DNA of 64,000 nucleotides from assembly GCA_002898555.1 (NCBI GenBank), contig BEHR01000016.1, positions 1 to 64,000 of the forward strand, in the 5' to 3' direction. The DNA is from a bacterium HR15. GTDB taxonomy: Bacteria; Armatimonadota; Fimbriimonadia; Fimbriimonadales; GBS-DC. The notes beneath the pieces are model-generated. The model was not told the origin of the DNA. It saw nothing but the letters and a program-made list of their open reading frames with translations, and searched no databases. The position numbers were made by a program, and so were the translations under genes. Positions 19,108 through 27,245 of the stretch are shown here, piece after piece; within the stretch, counting starts at the first letter, position 1, and every line of letters starts with the position of its first letter.

Positions 19108-19824
19108 GTGGAGCAACATCACATAGCGCCAGTGGTTTTTACCATTTTTGCCGGCATCGCAGGGGCGGTGCTGGTCATTTTTGCGCTACTGGCAACTCGG
19201 AATATGCAGAAGCGCCCTGGCAAACTGCAGAATCTGGCGGAACTTATCTATGAAGGTTTTGAAGGGCTGGTGGTAGGGATCGCGGGCGAGCATGGACGCA
19301 AATATGTACCGCTGGTAGGCACTCTCTTTCTCTATATCCTGATTTGCAATCTCTTCGGGTTGCTGCCTGCGCCGTTTGTGGCACCCACTGCCAGCCTGAA
19401 CACGACCGTCGCGCTTGCCCTGCTGGTGTTCCTCTATGTGCAGTTTGAGGGTATCCGCATCAACGGCATTCGGGGCTATCTGGGGCATTTCGCGGGAGCA
19501 GGGAAAGTGCCTTTGTTTATTGCGCCTTTGCTGTTCGTGGTGGAGCTAATGGGTGAGTTAGCGAAGCCCTTCTCGCTGGCAATCCGTTTGTATGGCAACA
19601 TGTTCGGCAAGGAGCAGGTAGTGATGGCGCTGATTGCCTTCTTTGCGCTCCCGCTTTTTAAGGCATTCTACCTGCCCTTACCCATTCAGTTCCCTATTCT
19701 ATTGCTCGGTTTGCTGGTGGCGTTCGTGCAAGCGTTCGTGTTTGCCTTGCTGACCGCCATCTATCTGGGTTTGATGACCGAGCATGCGCATGAGCATGCC
19801 CATGAGGAAGCACATGCCCACTAA
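19108..19824 (+). CDS. atpB: ATP synthase F0 subunit a
   Basis: 238 residues with five to six membrane helices. Subunit a forms the half-channels next to the c-ring in the membrane. The essential helix is visible as ELAKPFSLAIRLYGNMFGKE, containing the invariant Arg. It starts at GTG 19108 after AAGGAGG. The C-terminus is His-rich (EHAHEHAHEEAHAH). It is the first gene of atpB-E-F-H-A-G. Confidence 0.96.
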   Translation: MEQHHIAPVVFTIFAGIAGAVLVIFALLATRNMQKRPGKLQNLAELIYEGFEGLVVGIAGEHGRKYVPLVGTLFLYILICNLFGLLPAPFVAPTASLNTTVALALLVFLYVQFEGIRINGIRGYLGHFAGAGKVPLFIAPLLFVVELMGELAKPFSLAIRLYGNMFGKEQVVMALIAFFALPLFKAFYLPLPIQFPILLLGLLVAFVQAFVFALLTAIYLGLMTEHAHEHAHEEAHAH

Positions 19825-19897
19825 AATTTCTCCATGCATCGCGTGGAGAGAGACGCAGCGGATGCGAACCTAAATCAACACAAGGAGGCGATAAACG

Positions 19898-20182
19898 ATG
19901 GAGACAGGTGTCGGACTTTACTTGATGGGGCTTGCCTTAGCCGTTGGGCTGGGCTTGCCAATCGGCGTGATTGGCGCGGGAATTGGGCAAGGGATCGCCG
20001 CGTCGGGCGCTCTGCGTGGCATGGCGCGTCAACCAGAACTGGCAGGGCGAATCCAAACCGGCATGATCATTGCCCTCGCTTTTATCGAATCGCTGGTGCT
20101 GTACGCCCTACTTATGTTCTTCTTGCTGCAGGGCAAGCTCCCAGCGGTCGACGCCTTGGTAGATATCCTGCGCAAGCAGTAA
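19898..20182 (+). CDS. atpE: ATP synthase F0 subunit c
   Basis: 94 residues forming the usual two-helix hairpin with the ARQPE loop. The ion-carrying carboxylate is Glu64 in AFIESLVLY. Gln31 (GIGQG) in helix 1 with Glu64, Ser65 and Tyr69 in helix 2 reproduces, one residue offset, the Gln32/Glu65/Ser66/Tyr70 set known from sodium-binding c-rings such as Ilyobacter; the water-holding Thr is Leu66 here. The coupling ion could therefore be sodium, but this is inference. AAGGAGG precedes the ATG. Confidence 0.96.
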   Translation: METGVGLYLMGLALAVGLGLPIGVIGAGIGQGIAASGALRGMARQPELAGRIQTGMIIALAFIESLVLYALLMFFLLQGKLPAVDALVDILRKQ

Positions 20183-20254
20183 AGCGGAACAAAGGGGGCA
20201 AGCGATGGTTTTCTGCCCCCTGCCTCACTCAAGAAGCGAGTAGGGATTCAAACG

Positions 20255-20803
20255 ATGTGGACAGAGCTGATACGGAACCTGATAGCGGCGGAGACGCACA
20301 GCAGCGGTATTTTGGAGCAGCTGGGCATCGATTTCAACCTGATTATTATTCAGGCGGTGGGCTTCCTACTGCTCCTGTGGTTAATGATGCGCTACTTCTG
20401 GAAGCCTATCGAGCAGATGCTCGAAGCGCGTCGACAAGATATCAACGCGACCTACGACAAGATCGAAGCGGACCGCCGCGCGATGGAGCAGCTGCGTGCC
20501 GAATATGAACAGCGGTTAGCCCAGATCGAGGCAGAGGCACGCGAGCGCATCCAGCACGCTGTAGGCGAGGCGCAACAACTGCGCGAGCAGATCCTTCAGG
20601 ACGCCCGCCGTCAGGCACAGGAGATTCTCGCCCGTGCCCAAGAGCAGGCACGACTGGAACGCGAGAAGCTACTTACCGAACTGCAGACCTATGTGGCAGA
20701 CCTCACTATTGCGGTCGCGGAGCGCGTGCTGGGTGAAAGCCTCGACGACGAGCGACACCGCCGGCTCGTGAACGAATTTATCCAGACGGTGGGGGTGCGC
20801 TAA
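20255..20803 (+). CDS. atpF: ATP synthase F0 subunit b
   Basis: 182 residues: one N-terminal membrane helix (NLIIIQAVGFLLLLWLMM) followed by a long charged coiled coil (about 50-165) that forms the peripheral stalk. Only one b-type gene is present, as in most heterotrophs with a homodimeric b2 stalk. It lies 72 bp after atpE and its stop is directly followed by the GTG of atpH. Confidence 0.95.
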   Translation: MWTELIRNLIAAETHSSGILEQLGIDFNLIIIQAVGFLLLLWLMMRYFWKPIEQMLEARRQDINATYDKIEADRRAMEQLRAEYEQRLAQIEAEARERIQHAVGEAQQLREQILQDARRQAQEILARAQEQARLEREKLLTELQTYVADLTIAVAERVLGESLDDERHRRLVNEFIQTVGVR

Positions 20804-21367
20804 GTGCAAAAAGATATCCGCGTGGCACGACGCTATGCCGGTGCGCTGTTCAGGGCAGCGCTGAATGCGAACGCACTCCATCGGGTGGGCGAAGACCTAC
20901 AACGCCTGCGCGTCATTCTGCAAGAGATCGACGCGCTGCGCACCTTCCTTTACAGCCCGCTTATCCCCCGCGACCGCAAGAAGCAACGCATCGAAGAGCT
21001 GTTCGCCCGCGACCTCCAGCCAATCACCCTGCGACTGCTGGAGTTAATCATCGAAAAGCGGCGCGAACCATTGCTGGAAGCTATCTGTGAAGAGTTCGAG
21101 CAACTGCGCGAAGCGCACGAAGGCATCATGCATGCCACCGTCTACTCCGCCGTACCGCTTACCGACGACGAACAGCAACAGCTGCTTCAACGGCTCGAAA
21201 ACAGCACCGGTAAACAGGTTATCGCCACCTTCGAGGTGGACCCCAGCCTGATAGGCGGGGTACGCGTGCGGCTGGGTGACTATCAGATAGATGGCACGAT
21301 TCGAGGCACGCTGGAACGCTTGCACGACCATGTGCGACTGGAGATCACCCGCAGAATCAGGCATTAA
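20804..21367 (+). CDS. atpH: ATP synthase F1 subunit delta
   Basis: 187 residues. It begins QKDIRVARRYAGALFRAAL, the typical OSCP/delta N-terminus; the C-terminal half contains DPSLIGGVRVRLGDYQIDGT, the family signature. It links the b stalk to the alpha3beta3 head. It starts at GTG 20804 immediately after the atpF stop. A 7-bp inverted repeat (21377-21383 / 21401-21407) and a 104-bp dispersed repeat lie between this gene and atpA. Confidence 0.95.
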   Translation: MQKDIRVARRYAGALFRAALNANALHRVGEDLQRLRVILQEIDALRTFLYSPLIPRDRKKQRIEELFARDLQPITLRLLELIIEKRREPLLEAICEEFEQLREAHEGIMHATVYSAVPLTDDEQQQLLQRLENSTGKQVIATFEVDPSLIGGVRVRLGDYQIDGTIRGTLERLHDHVRLEITRRIRH

Positions 21368-21410
21368 GCATCCTATTGCACGGACAGAAGCAAGCCCTGC
21401 CCGTGCACAG

Positions 21411-21514
21411 GTGAAATTTTTTCTCTGGGGTACTCCAAAATTTTCTTCTCCGGGGTACCCATCTGGGTCGGGGAAGAAAATTTTGAGCGCAGCTGGGTCA
21501 GAGAAAAAATTTCA
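21411..21514 (+). repeat. 104-bp nested-palindrome repeat, copy A
   Basis: An element with outer arms GAAATTTTTTCTCTG / CAGAGAAAAAATTTC and inner arms AAAATTTTCTTCTCC / GGGAAGAAAATTTT, inserted between atpH and atpA. A copy differing at about three positions lies in opposite orientation at 29-kb-plus distance (59029-59133), and partial copies lie near 27206-27244 and 52812-52840. It contains no gene and would fold strongly in the atp mRNA. Confidence 0.85.
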
Positions 21515-21537
21515 GGAATAGAAACAGGAGGGCAACC

Positions 21538-23076
21538 ATGGCAATTCGACCTGAGGAGATTACGAGCATCTTAGCCAAAGAGATTGAGGCGTTAGACCAG
21601 AAGCCGGTGGCGGAGAGCGTAGGCACCGTGCTGCAAGTGGGCGACGGCATTGCTCGCGTCTACGGGCTGCCTGACGCCCAGATGGGCGAGCTGCTGGAGT
21701 TTCCCCACGAAGTGATGGGGCTGGTGCTGAACCTTGAGGAGGACAGCATCGGCTGCATCATTCTCGGCTCGGATGAGGAACTCAAAGAGGGCGACCCTGT
21801 CCGACGCACGGGACGCATCGCCGAGGTACCCGTCGGCAAAGCCCTGCTGGGGCGTGTGGTGGACGCGCTTGGGCGACCGCTGGATGGTAAAGGACCGATC
21901 GTGGCGGAAGAGTACCGCCGCGTGGAAGTGATTGCGCCCGGCGTGGTCAAGCGCCAGCCCGTTAAGGAACCCTTGCAAACAGGCATCAAAGCCATCGACG
22001 CCATGATCCCCATCGGGCGTGGACAGCGCGAGCTGATTATTGGCGACCGCTCCACCGGCAAAACCGCCATCGTGCTGGACACTATCATCAACCAGAAATA
22101 CACGCATGAGACCGACTCACCCGTCTACTGCATCTATGTTGCTATCGGGCAAAAGATGGCAGCGATTGCCCGCTTCATCGACACACTGGAGCGGTACGGT
22201 GCGATGGAGTACACCACCGTCGTGGTCGCCTCTGCCAGTGATCCGAATAGCTTGCAGTACCTTGCGCCCTATGCAGGCTGCGCGATGGGCGAATATTTCC
22301 GCGATAACGGAATGCACGCACTGGTAGTGTACGATGACCTGTCCAAGCATGCGCAAGCGTATCGCGCCGTATCGCTGTTGCTGCGTCGCCCACCTGGGCG
22401 CGAGGCGTATCCGGGCGATGTGTTCTATCTGCATTCGCGCCTGCTGGAGCGCGCCGCAAAACTCTCCGACGAGCTGGGTGGCGGTTCACTCACCGCGCTG
22501 CCCATCATCGAAACGCAAGCAGGCGATGTCTCCGCCTATATTCCGACCAATGTCATCTCCATCACCGACGGGCAAATCTACTTGGAGCCGAGCCTGTTCT
22601 ACGCCGGCATCCGCCCCGCGATTAATGTGGGGATCTCGGTGAGCCGAGTAGGAGGCGACGCGCAGATTCGCGCCATGAAGCAAGTGGCGGGACGTCTGCG
22701 ACTCGATATGGCGCAGTTCCGTGAGGTGCAGGCATTCGCGCAGTTCGCGTCCGACCTTGATCGCGCCACCCAGATGCAGCTCGCACGCGGATTGCGCTTG
22801 CAAGAAATCCTAAAACAGCCCCAGTTCCAACCGATGCCTGTCGAGGAGCAGGTGATGATTATCTTTGCAGGCACCCAGGGCTACCTGGACGATATTCCCG
22901 TCGAGCTGGTGCGCACCTTCGAAGACGGCTTCCACCCCTTCATGCGCGAGAAGTACCCCGATATCGGCGAGAAGATCCGTCGCGAGAAGCAACTCGATGC
23001 CGACACAGAAGCCGACCTGCGCCGCGCTATCGAGGAGTACAAAGCCCTCTTCAAGCAGGAGCACGGACTGTCATGA
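21538..23076 (+). CDS. atpA: ATP synthase F1 subunit alpha
   Basis: 512 residues, full length. The nucleotide-binding P-loop reads GDRSTGKTA (the usual form is GDRQTGKT), followed by the family block [18 protein letters not shown]. Alpha subunits bind ATP non-catalytically and form the head with beta. The ATG follows GGAGGGCAACC. The TGA overlaps the start of atpG by 4 bases. Confidence 0.98.
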   Translation: MAIRPEEITSILAKEIEALDQKPVAESVGTVLQVGDGIARVYGLPDAQMGELLEFPHEVMGLVLNLEEDSIGCIILGSDEELKEGDPVRRTGRIAEVPVGKALLGRVVDALGRPLDGKGPIVAEEYRRVEVIAPGVVKRQPVKEPLQTGIKAIDAMIPIGRGQRELIIGDRSTGKTAIVLDTIINQKYTHETDSPVYCIYVAIGQKMAAIARFIDTLERYGAMEYTTVVVASASDPNSLQYLAPYAGCAMGEYFRDNGMHALVVYDDLSKHAQAYRAVSLLLRRPPGREAYPGDVFYLHSRLLERAAKLSDELGGGSLTALPIIETQAGDVSAYIPTNVISITDGQIYLEPSLFYAGIRPAINVGISVSRVGGDAQIRAMKQVAGRLRLDMAQFREVQAFAQFASDLDRATQMQLARGLRLQEILKQPQFQPMPVEEQVMIIFAGTQGYLDDIPVELVRTFEDGFHPFMREKYPDIGEKIRREKQLDADTEADLRRAIEEYKALFKQEHGLS

Positions 23077-23936
23077 GAACGCTTCGTGCGATGCGGTCGC
23101 GCATTCGCGCCGCGAAGAATATTCAGCAGATTACGCGGGCGATGAAACTGGTGTCCGCTGCACGATTGCGACGGGCACAGGATCGGGTGCTGGCAGCGCG
23201 CCCCTATGCTCAGCGCATGGATGAAATCATGCGCGAACTGGGGCATGCGGGCGACCTGCCCGACCATCCCCTGCTGCAACGGCGCGAGGTACGCCATGTC
23301 GGCTTCGTGATCATCACCTCTGATCGTGGGCTGTGTGGCGCATATAATATGAACCTGATCCGTGCGCTGCAGACCGCCATCCGTGAGCAGAACCTTACGC
23401 AGGAGCAAGTGTGCCTCGTGTGCGTGGGCAAGCGGGGCTACCAGTTCTTTGCCAAGCGCGGCTACACCATCGCGCTCTACCGCCCGATGCCCACTGCAGG
23501 GGCAGGACTGGAAGATGCCCGCGCCGTAACCAGCGCCATCAGCGAACTATTCCAAACCGAGCAGGTGGACCGAGTCTACCTCGTCTATGCGCACTTTGTC
23601 AACCCAGTGACGCAGCGCCCAACGGTGCAGCAAGTGCTGCCCATCGAGCCGCCGGTGGGCGATGAGGATGGCACACGCGAGTTCATCTTTGAGCCGCCTG
23701 CGGAGGAGCTGCTGGAACGTCTGCTACCCCGCTATCTGCTCACGCAAGTGCTGCAAGCGCTGCTGGAAGCAAGTGCGAGCGAACATGGCGCCCGCATGAC
23801 CGCCATGTCGATGGCAAGCGATAACGCAGGCAAGATGATTCAGGAGCTGACGCTGGTGATGAACCGCCTGCGCCAGGCAGCGATTACCAAAGAGATCGCC
23901 GAAGTGGTCGGTGGGGCAGAGGCGCTCAAAGGCTGA
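23073..23936 (+). CDS. atpG: ATP synthase F1 subunit gamma
   Basis: 287 residues. N- and C-terminal helices form the rotor shaft: [20 protein letters not shown] at the start and the conserved [20 protein letters not shown] near the end. It also has the [10 protein letters not shown] signature. It is translationally coupled to atpA (ATGA). No atpD or atpC follows; the next gene is an SDR. Confidence 0.97.
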   Translation: MRTLRAMRSRIRAAKNIQQITRAMKLVSAARLRRAQDRVLAARPYAQRMDEIMRELGHAGDLPDHPLLQRREVRHVGFVIITSDRGLCGAYNMNLIRALQTAIREQNLTQEQVCLVCVGKRGYQFFAKRGYTIALYRPMPTAGAGLEDARAVTSAISELFQTEQVDRVYLVYAHFVNPVTQRPTVQQVLPIEPPVGDEDGTREFIFEPPAEELLERLLPRYLLTQVLQALLEASASEHGARMTAMSMASDNAGKMIQELTLVMNRLRQAAITKEIAEVVGGAEALKG

Positions 23937-23949
23937 TGGACGAGTCTGT

Positions 23950-24768
23950 ATGGATGATCTAAAAGGACGCGTAGCCATTATCACGGGCGCCAGCCGCGGC
24001 ATCGGGCGGGCAATCGCGCTGCGCCTGGCGCGAGAAGGCATGCGTCTGGTCATCGCCGCCAAAACCGCAGAACCCGATCCCCGTCTGCCTGGCACCATCT
24101 ACACCGTTGCCGAAGAAGTGCAGGCATTAGGCGGCGAAGCGTTGCCCCTCCGCGTCGATGTGCGCGACGAAGCCGCCATCCAGCAGATGGTGGACCAAAC
24201 CATGCAGCGCTGGGGGCGTATCGATATTCTGGTGAATAATGCGGGCGCGCTTTGGTGGAAACCGCTACTGGAAACCCCTGCCAAACGCTTCGATCTGTTG
24301 ATGGCGGTCAATGTGCGCGCGGCGTTCCTCTGCGCCCAAGCCGTGTTGCCTGCGATGATGGCGCAGCGCTGGGGGCACATCGTCAATATGTCGCCTCCCA
24401 TAAACCCCTTGGTCGTGGCGGGACGCATCGCCTACATGATTTCCAAGTTCGGCATGACCTTACTCACCTATGGACTGGCGGAGGAGGTGCGCGGGCATAA
24501 CATTGCAGTGAACTCGCTCTGGCCCCGCACCCTCATCGAGAGTCAGGCAACTATCACCTTTCAGCTGGGCGAGCCACGCTATTGGCGCAAAGCCGACATC
24601 ATGGCAGACGCACTCTATGAGTTGATACGCCGCGAACCGTCCAGTTGCACAGGCAAGGTGTGGTTTGATGAGGAGCTGCTGCGCGAGGCAGGTGTGGACG
24701 ATTTTTCTATCTATAACTGCACGCCCGATGGCGAGCCACTCCCTATCGATTGGGATCTGCTCGGATGA
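23950..24768 (+). CDS. SDR-family oxidoreductase, HSDL2-like
   Basis: About 272 residues, Rossmann fold. TGASRGIGRAIALRLA near the N-terminus binds NAD(P); NNAGALWW is the NNAG motif; the catalytic Tyr and Lys are in AYMISK. The phrase NMSPPINP before it and NSLWPRT after it are features of the HSDL2-like branch of short-chain dehydrogenases. The substrate is unknown (fatty acyl or steroid-like in eukaryotic relatives). The ATG at 23950 gives the standard N-terminus. It sits 13 bp behind atpG and may be co-transcribed with the atp genes. Confidence 0.85.
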   Translation: MDDLKGRVAIITGASRGIGRAIALRLAREGMRLVIAAKTAEPDPRLPGTIYTVAEEVQALGGEALPLRVDVRDEAAIQQMVDQTMQRWGRIDILVNNAGALWWKPLLETPAKRFDLLMAVNVRAAFLCAQAVLPAMMAQRWGHIVNMSPPINPLVVAGRIAYMISKFGMTLLTYGLAEEVRGHNIAVNSLWPRTLIESQATITFQLGEPRYWRKADIMADALYELIRREPSSCTGKVWFDEELLREAGVDDFSIYNCTPDGEPLPIDWDLLG

Positions 24769-24780
24769 GGCTGTGGCAGG

Positions 24781-24786
24781 TACAAT
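24781..24786 (+). promoter_or_regulatory. -10 element TACAAT, leaderless start
   Basis: TACAAT lies 6 bases before GTG 24792 and 12 before ATG 24798, so transcription would begin at or within the start codon region. Confidence 0.4.
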
Positions 24787-24791
24787 AACCG

Positions 24792-26030
24792 GTGGCGATG
24801 GAGGCAATTGATACCGCACTTCAAGGGCTGGTTCATGCACTGCGTGAGAAACTCATAGAGAACGGCGCATCGGAATGGCTACAACTGGCATTTCTGGCAC
24901 GCGCAGCAAGCGCCGGGTGGGAACGGCTCAGCCCCTCCCTCCGGGAGGAACTGCTGAACGCATTACAAGCAGCAACCCCGCTGACCGAAGGATCGCTGCC
25001 AATGCTCCTTGAATCGTTCGGAACACACCAGAAGGCGATTCAGCGCGCAGCGGCCCAGGCAGATCCATGGCGCTACCCCACCACGCGCGATTTACTGCTG
25101 GCGAACGAGCGCATGAGCCTGGCACCGCCTCTCTACGACACCCAGCGTCTGGAGCGCGCGTTGCTGCTGGGCATGCTCACTGCGCCCGATGCAGATGCTC
25201 TCCAGCGGGCAGGCGCGCTGTTCGATGCCCTCGTCACCCTGCAACCATTTAAGGAGTATCATCGCAGCACTGCATTGCTGAGTGCGCTGGCGTTCCTGCA
25301 AGCAAACGGCATCGAGTTCGAGCTGACACCAGAAGAAGCAGCAGCCATGCTGCAAACAGGTCTGGTAAGTTTGCAGAACAGATCACGCGCTTCTGATGCC
25401 CCATCCCTAATACCCGCTCACCGATCACCCCTCGCTTATCCCGACATTGTGGAGGCACTCGTTGCTCGTTATCGGGATGCGCTGAGCCGGGCAGAGCATG
25501 CTATCAACGAGGGGCAGTTAGTCAAGTGGGATGCACTCCCTGCCCCTGCCCGTGCCGAATTGCAACCTGCGCCTGGACCCGCCTCGCGCTGGCGCTATCT
25601 CACCGTGCAGGATTTAATCTGGATCAACACGCAGATAACGGGCGCTCCACAGCCCTACAACTACGACCGTCTGGAGGAAGCGACCTACTATCAATACAGC
25701 TATCGCCAGAGCATGGATGTGCCGTTGCAGGCAGCGCGTTTTCTGTGGGGCTACCTGACTTATCGCCCCTTCGCGAAGGGCAATCTCGGCACCGCCCTTA
25801 TCGGTGTGCTGACCTTTCTGGAGATTAACGGCTACGAGGTGCATTTACCTGCCGAGCAAGCGGCAGAGTGGCTGTTGAGCATTGTGCAGCGTCGTAAGCA
25901 TCCGCTGAGCGCAATCCGCCAGATTATCACCCTAAGCCCCTCAGGCAGACAGCCAGTACCCGTGCGCGAAGTGGCTCATCACTTGATGGAACGATATGAA
26001 ACTGCGCTCCATCGCATCAGCGGCTCGTAA
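24792..26030 (+). CDS. tandem Fic/Doc-like protein lacking catalytic His
   Basis: 412 residues built from two similar halves. Each has a LTVQDLIWINTQITG / PTTRDLLLANERM type entry helix and a Doc/Fic-like core. The canonical motif HPFxxGNxR(T/A) appears as LQPFKEYHRSTALL in the first half (about 150-163) and YRPFAKGNLGTALI in the second, each followed by …FLxxNGxE. In both, the catalytic His is replaced (Gln, Arg); the first also lacks the GN and the second the Arg. Transfer of AMP or phosphate is therefore unlikely and a binding or antitoxin-like role is possible. Start: GTG 24792 or ATG 24798. The last codons overlap a photolyase relic on the other strand. Confidence 0.6.
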   Translation: MAMEAIDTALQGLVHALREKLIENGASEWLQLAFLARAASAGWERLSPSLREELLNALQAATPLTEGSLPMLLESFGTHQKAIQRAAAQADPWRYPTTRDLLLANERMSLAPPLYDTQRLERALLLGMLTAPDADALQRAGALFDALVTLQPFKEYHRSTALLSALAFLQANGIEFELTPEEAAAMLQTGLVSLQNRSRASDAPSLIPAHRSPLAYPDIVEALVARYRDALSRAEHAINEGQLVKWDALPAPARAELQPAPGPASRWRYLTVQDLIWINTQITGAPQPYNYDRLEEATYYQYSYRQSMDVPLQAARFLWGYLTYRPFAKGNLGTALIGVLTFLEINGYEVHLPAEQAAEWLLSIVQRRKHPLSAIRQIITLSPSGRQPVPVREVAHHLMERYETALHRISGS

Positions 26031-26329
26031 CGACGATTCCAATAGAGTGCGTCCGCCCCTGTAAGAGTCAGGATCTGCTCCAACACAGGCAAGCCGGCGG
26101 GAGCACCAGGGATAATCAGGGGCACTCTTAGCGCACGCAGTGACCTGTCCAGCGCCTGCAGAGAGTGGTGCAGCCACCATTTGCGAGCTTCGCCCGGAGC
26201 GCGTTCCGCTTGCTCTTCATGGACAAAGATGAACAGCGGCACCACTGCCCCCCGCTGCGCCGCCGCGTACAGAGCAGGATTATCGCTTACACGCAGGTCA
26301 CTGTGAAACCAAACAACGGTTGTGTTCAT
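25979..26329 (-). pseudogene. DNA photolyase, N-terminal fragment
   Basis: The first 103 codons match the antenna-domain start of class I photolyase/cryptochrome: VVWFHSDLRVSDNPALYAAA, FIFVHEEQ, WWLHHSLQALDRSLR and ADALYWNRRYEP. The family continues for another 350 residues including the FAD domain; here the frame departs after RRYEP and stops. The ATG overlaps the stop of the upstream methyltransferase gene (ATGA), so the fragment may still be translated. It cannot repair DNA. Confidence 0.85.
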
Positions 26330-27156
26330 CGCCAGGAGATAAGTTCGCCATAGACCTCCTTCTCCTCACCTATCTGTAGTGTGTACTGGCGCGAACGGAG
26401 GTATTCCAAGATTCTTTCGCGTGCTAATTCACAATAAGTTGGCTCGATTTCGATGCCGATTGCTCTGCGCTGGTGCATAACGGCGGCTAAGAGGGTCGTT
26501 CCGCTTCCCGCAAACGGATCCAACACGAGGTCGTTCACATAACTGAACAACTTAATGCATCGCTTAGGTAGCTCCAGCGGGAACGGGGCAGGATGTCCCA
26601 CTCGCTTTTTGCTTTCGCCATTGAATGTCCATAAGCCGTTCGTCCATTCAATAAACTCCTCCTGGGTGATGTCTGACTGACGAGTACCCGAACTCTTTTT
26701 CCACTCCTGTTTATACAGCACCACGATGAGTTCTACGGGGGCAATCACATAGGGAGCGGATGCACTTCGCCATGAACCCCAGGCGGTGCGGCGCGAAATA
26801 TTCCCCTCGTTCCAGATGATAGTCGAGTGATATTGAAACCCGATTCGCTTCGCAAGCGTGGTGAGGTCAGCCCCCACGCTTTGCTGCCCGCCCCTGTTTT
26901 TATCCAGGGGGATATTTAAGCAGAATCGCCCATCGGGCTTGAGCCACTGATAGCATCTTTGGAGCCAAGCCTCGCAGAACTCCAGGTACTCGGCGTAGTT
27001 GAGGTCATCCCTGTGCGTCCCGTAGACCACCTCGACATTGTAAGGCGGCGAGGTGACGATTAAATCCACCGATTCGGGCGCGATAAAATCCGCCGCCAGC
27101 ACATCGGCAAGATACAAGCGGCACTCCGGTTCAGCCGTCTCGAAATAGGGCTGCAT
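26326..27156 (-). CDS. site-specific DNA methyltransferase (SPPY, beta-type order)
   Basis: 276 residues. Motif IV TSPPYNVEV (about 35-43) comes before the AdoMet-binding motif LDPFAGSGTT (about 220-229), the beta-class order. SPPY is typical of N4-cytosine enzymes, but N6-adenine activity cannot be excluded. PFPLELPKRCIKLFSYVNDL before the AdoMet motif is standard for this family. The target-recognition region would be about 90-200. No restriction endonuclease gene is recognisable nearby, so it may be a solitary modification enzyme. It lies downstream of a second methyltransferase gene on the same strand. Confidence 0.92.
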   Translation of the reverse strand: MQPYFETAEPECRLYLADVLAADFIAPESVDLIVTSPPYNVEVVYGTHRDDLNYAEYLEFCEAWLQRCYQWLKPDGRFCLNIPLDKNRGGQQSVGADLTTLAKRIGFQYHSTIIWNEGNISRRTAWGSWRSASAPYVIAPVELIVVLYKQEWKKSSGTRQSDITQEEFIEWTNGLWTFNGESKKRVGHPAPFPLELPKRCIKLFSYVNDLVLDPFAGSGTTLLAAVMHQRRAIGIEIEPTYCELARERILEYLRSRQYTLQIGEEKEVYGELISWR

Positions 27157-27205
27157 CAGGGATCAGTATACCTCCTGCAAATTGGCTTCCTCCGACTCAG
27201 ATTGA

Positions 27206-27244
27206 TCGGAAAAGAAAATTTGGGTATCCCAAAGAAAAATTTTG
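27206..27244. repeat. half-copy of the nested-palindrome repeat
   Basis: Read on the minus strand, these 39 bases resemble the first half of the element at 21411-21514 (CAAAATTTTTCTTTGGG…CCCAAATTTTCTT). They sit in the gap between the two methyltransferase genes. Confidence 0.5.
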
Positions 27245-27245
27245 T

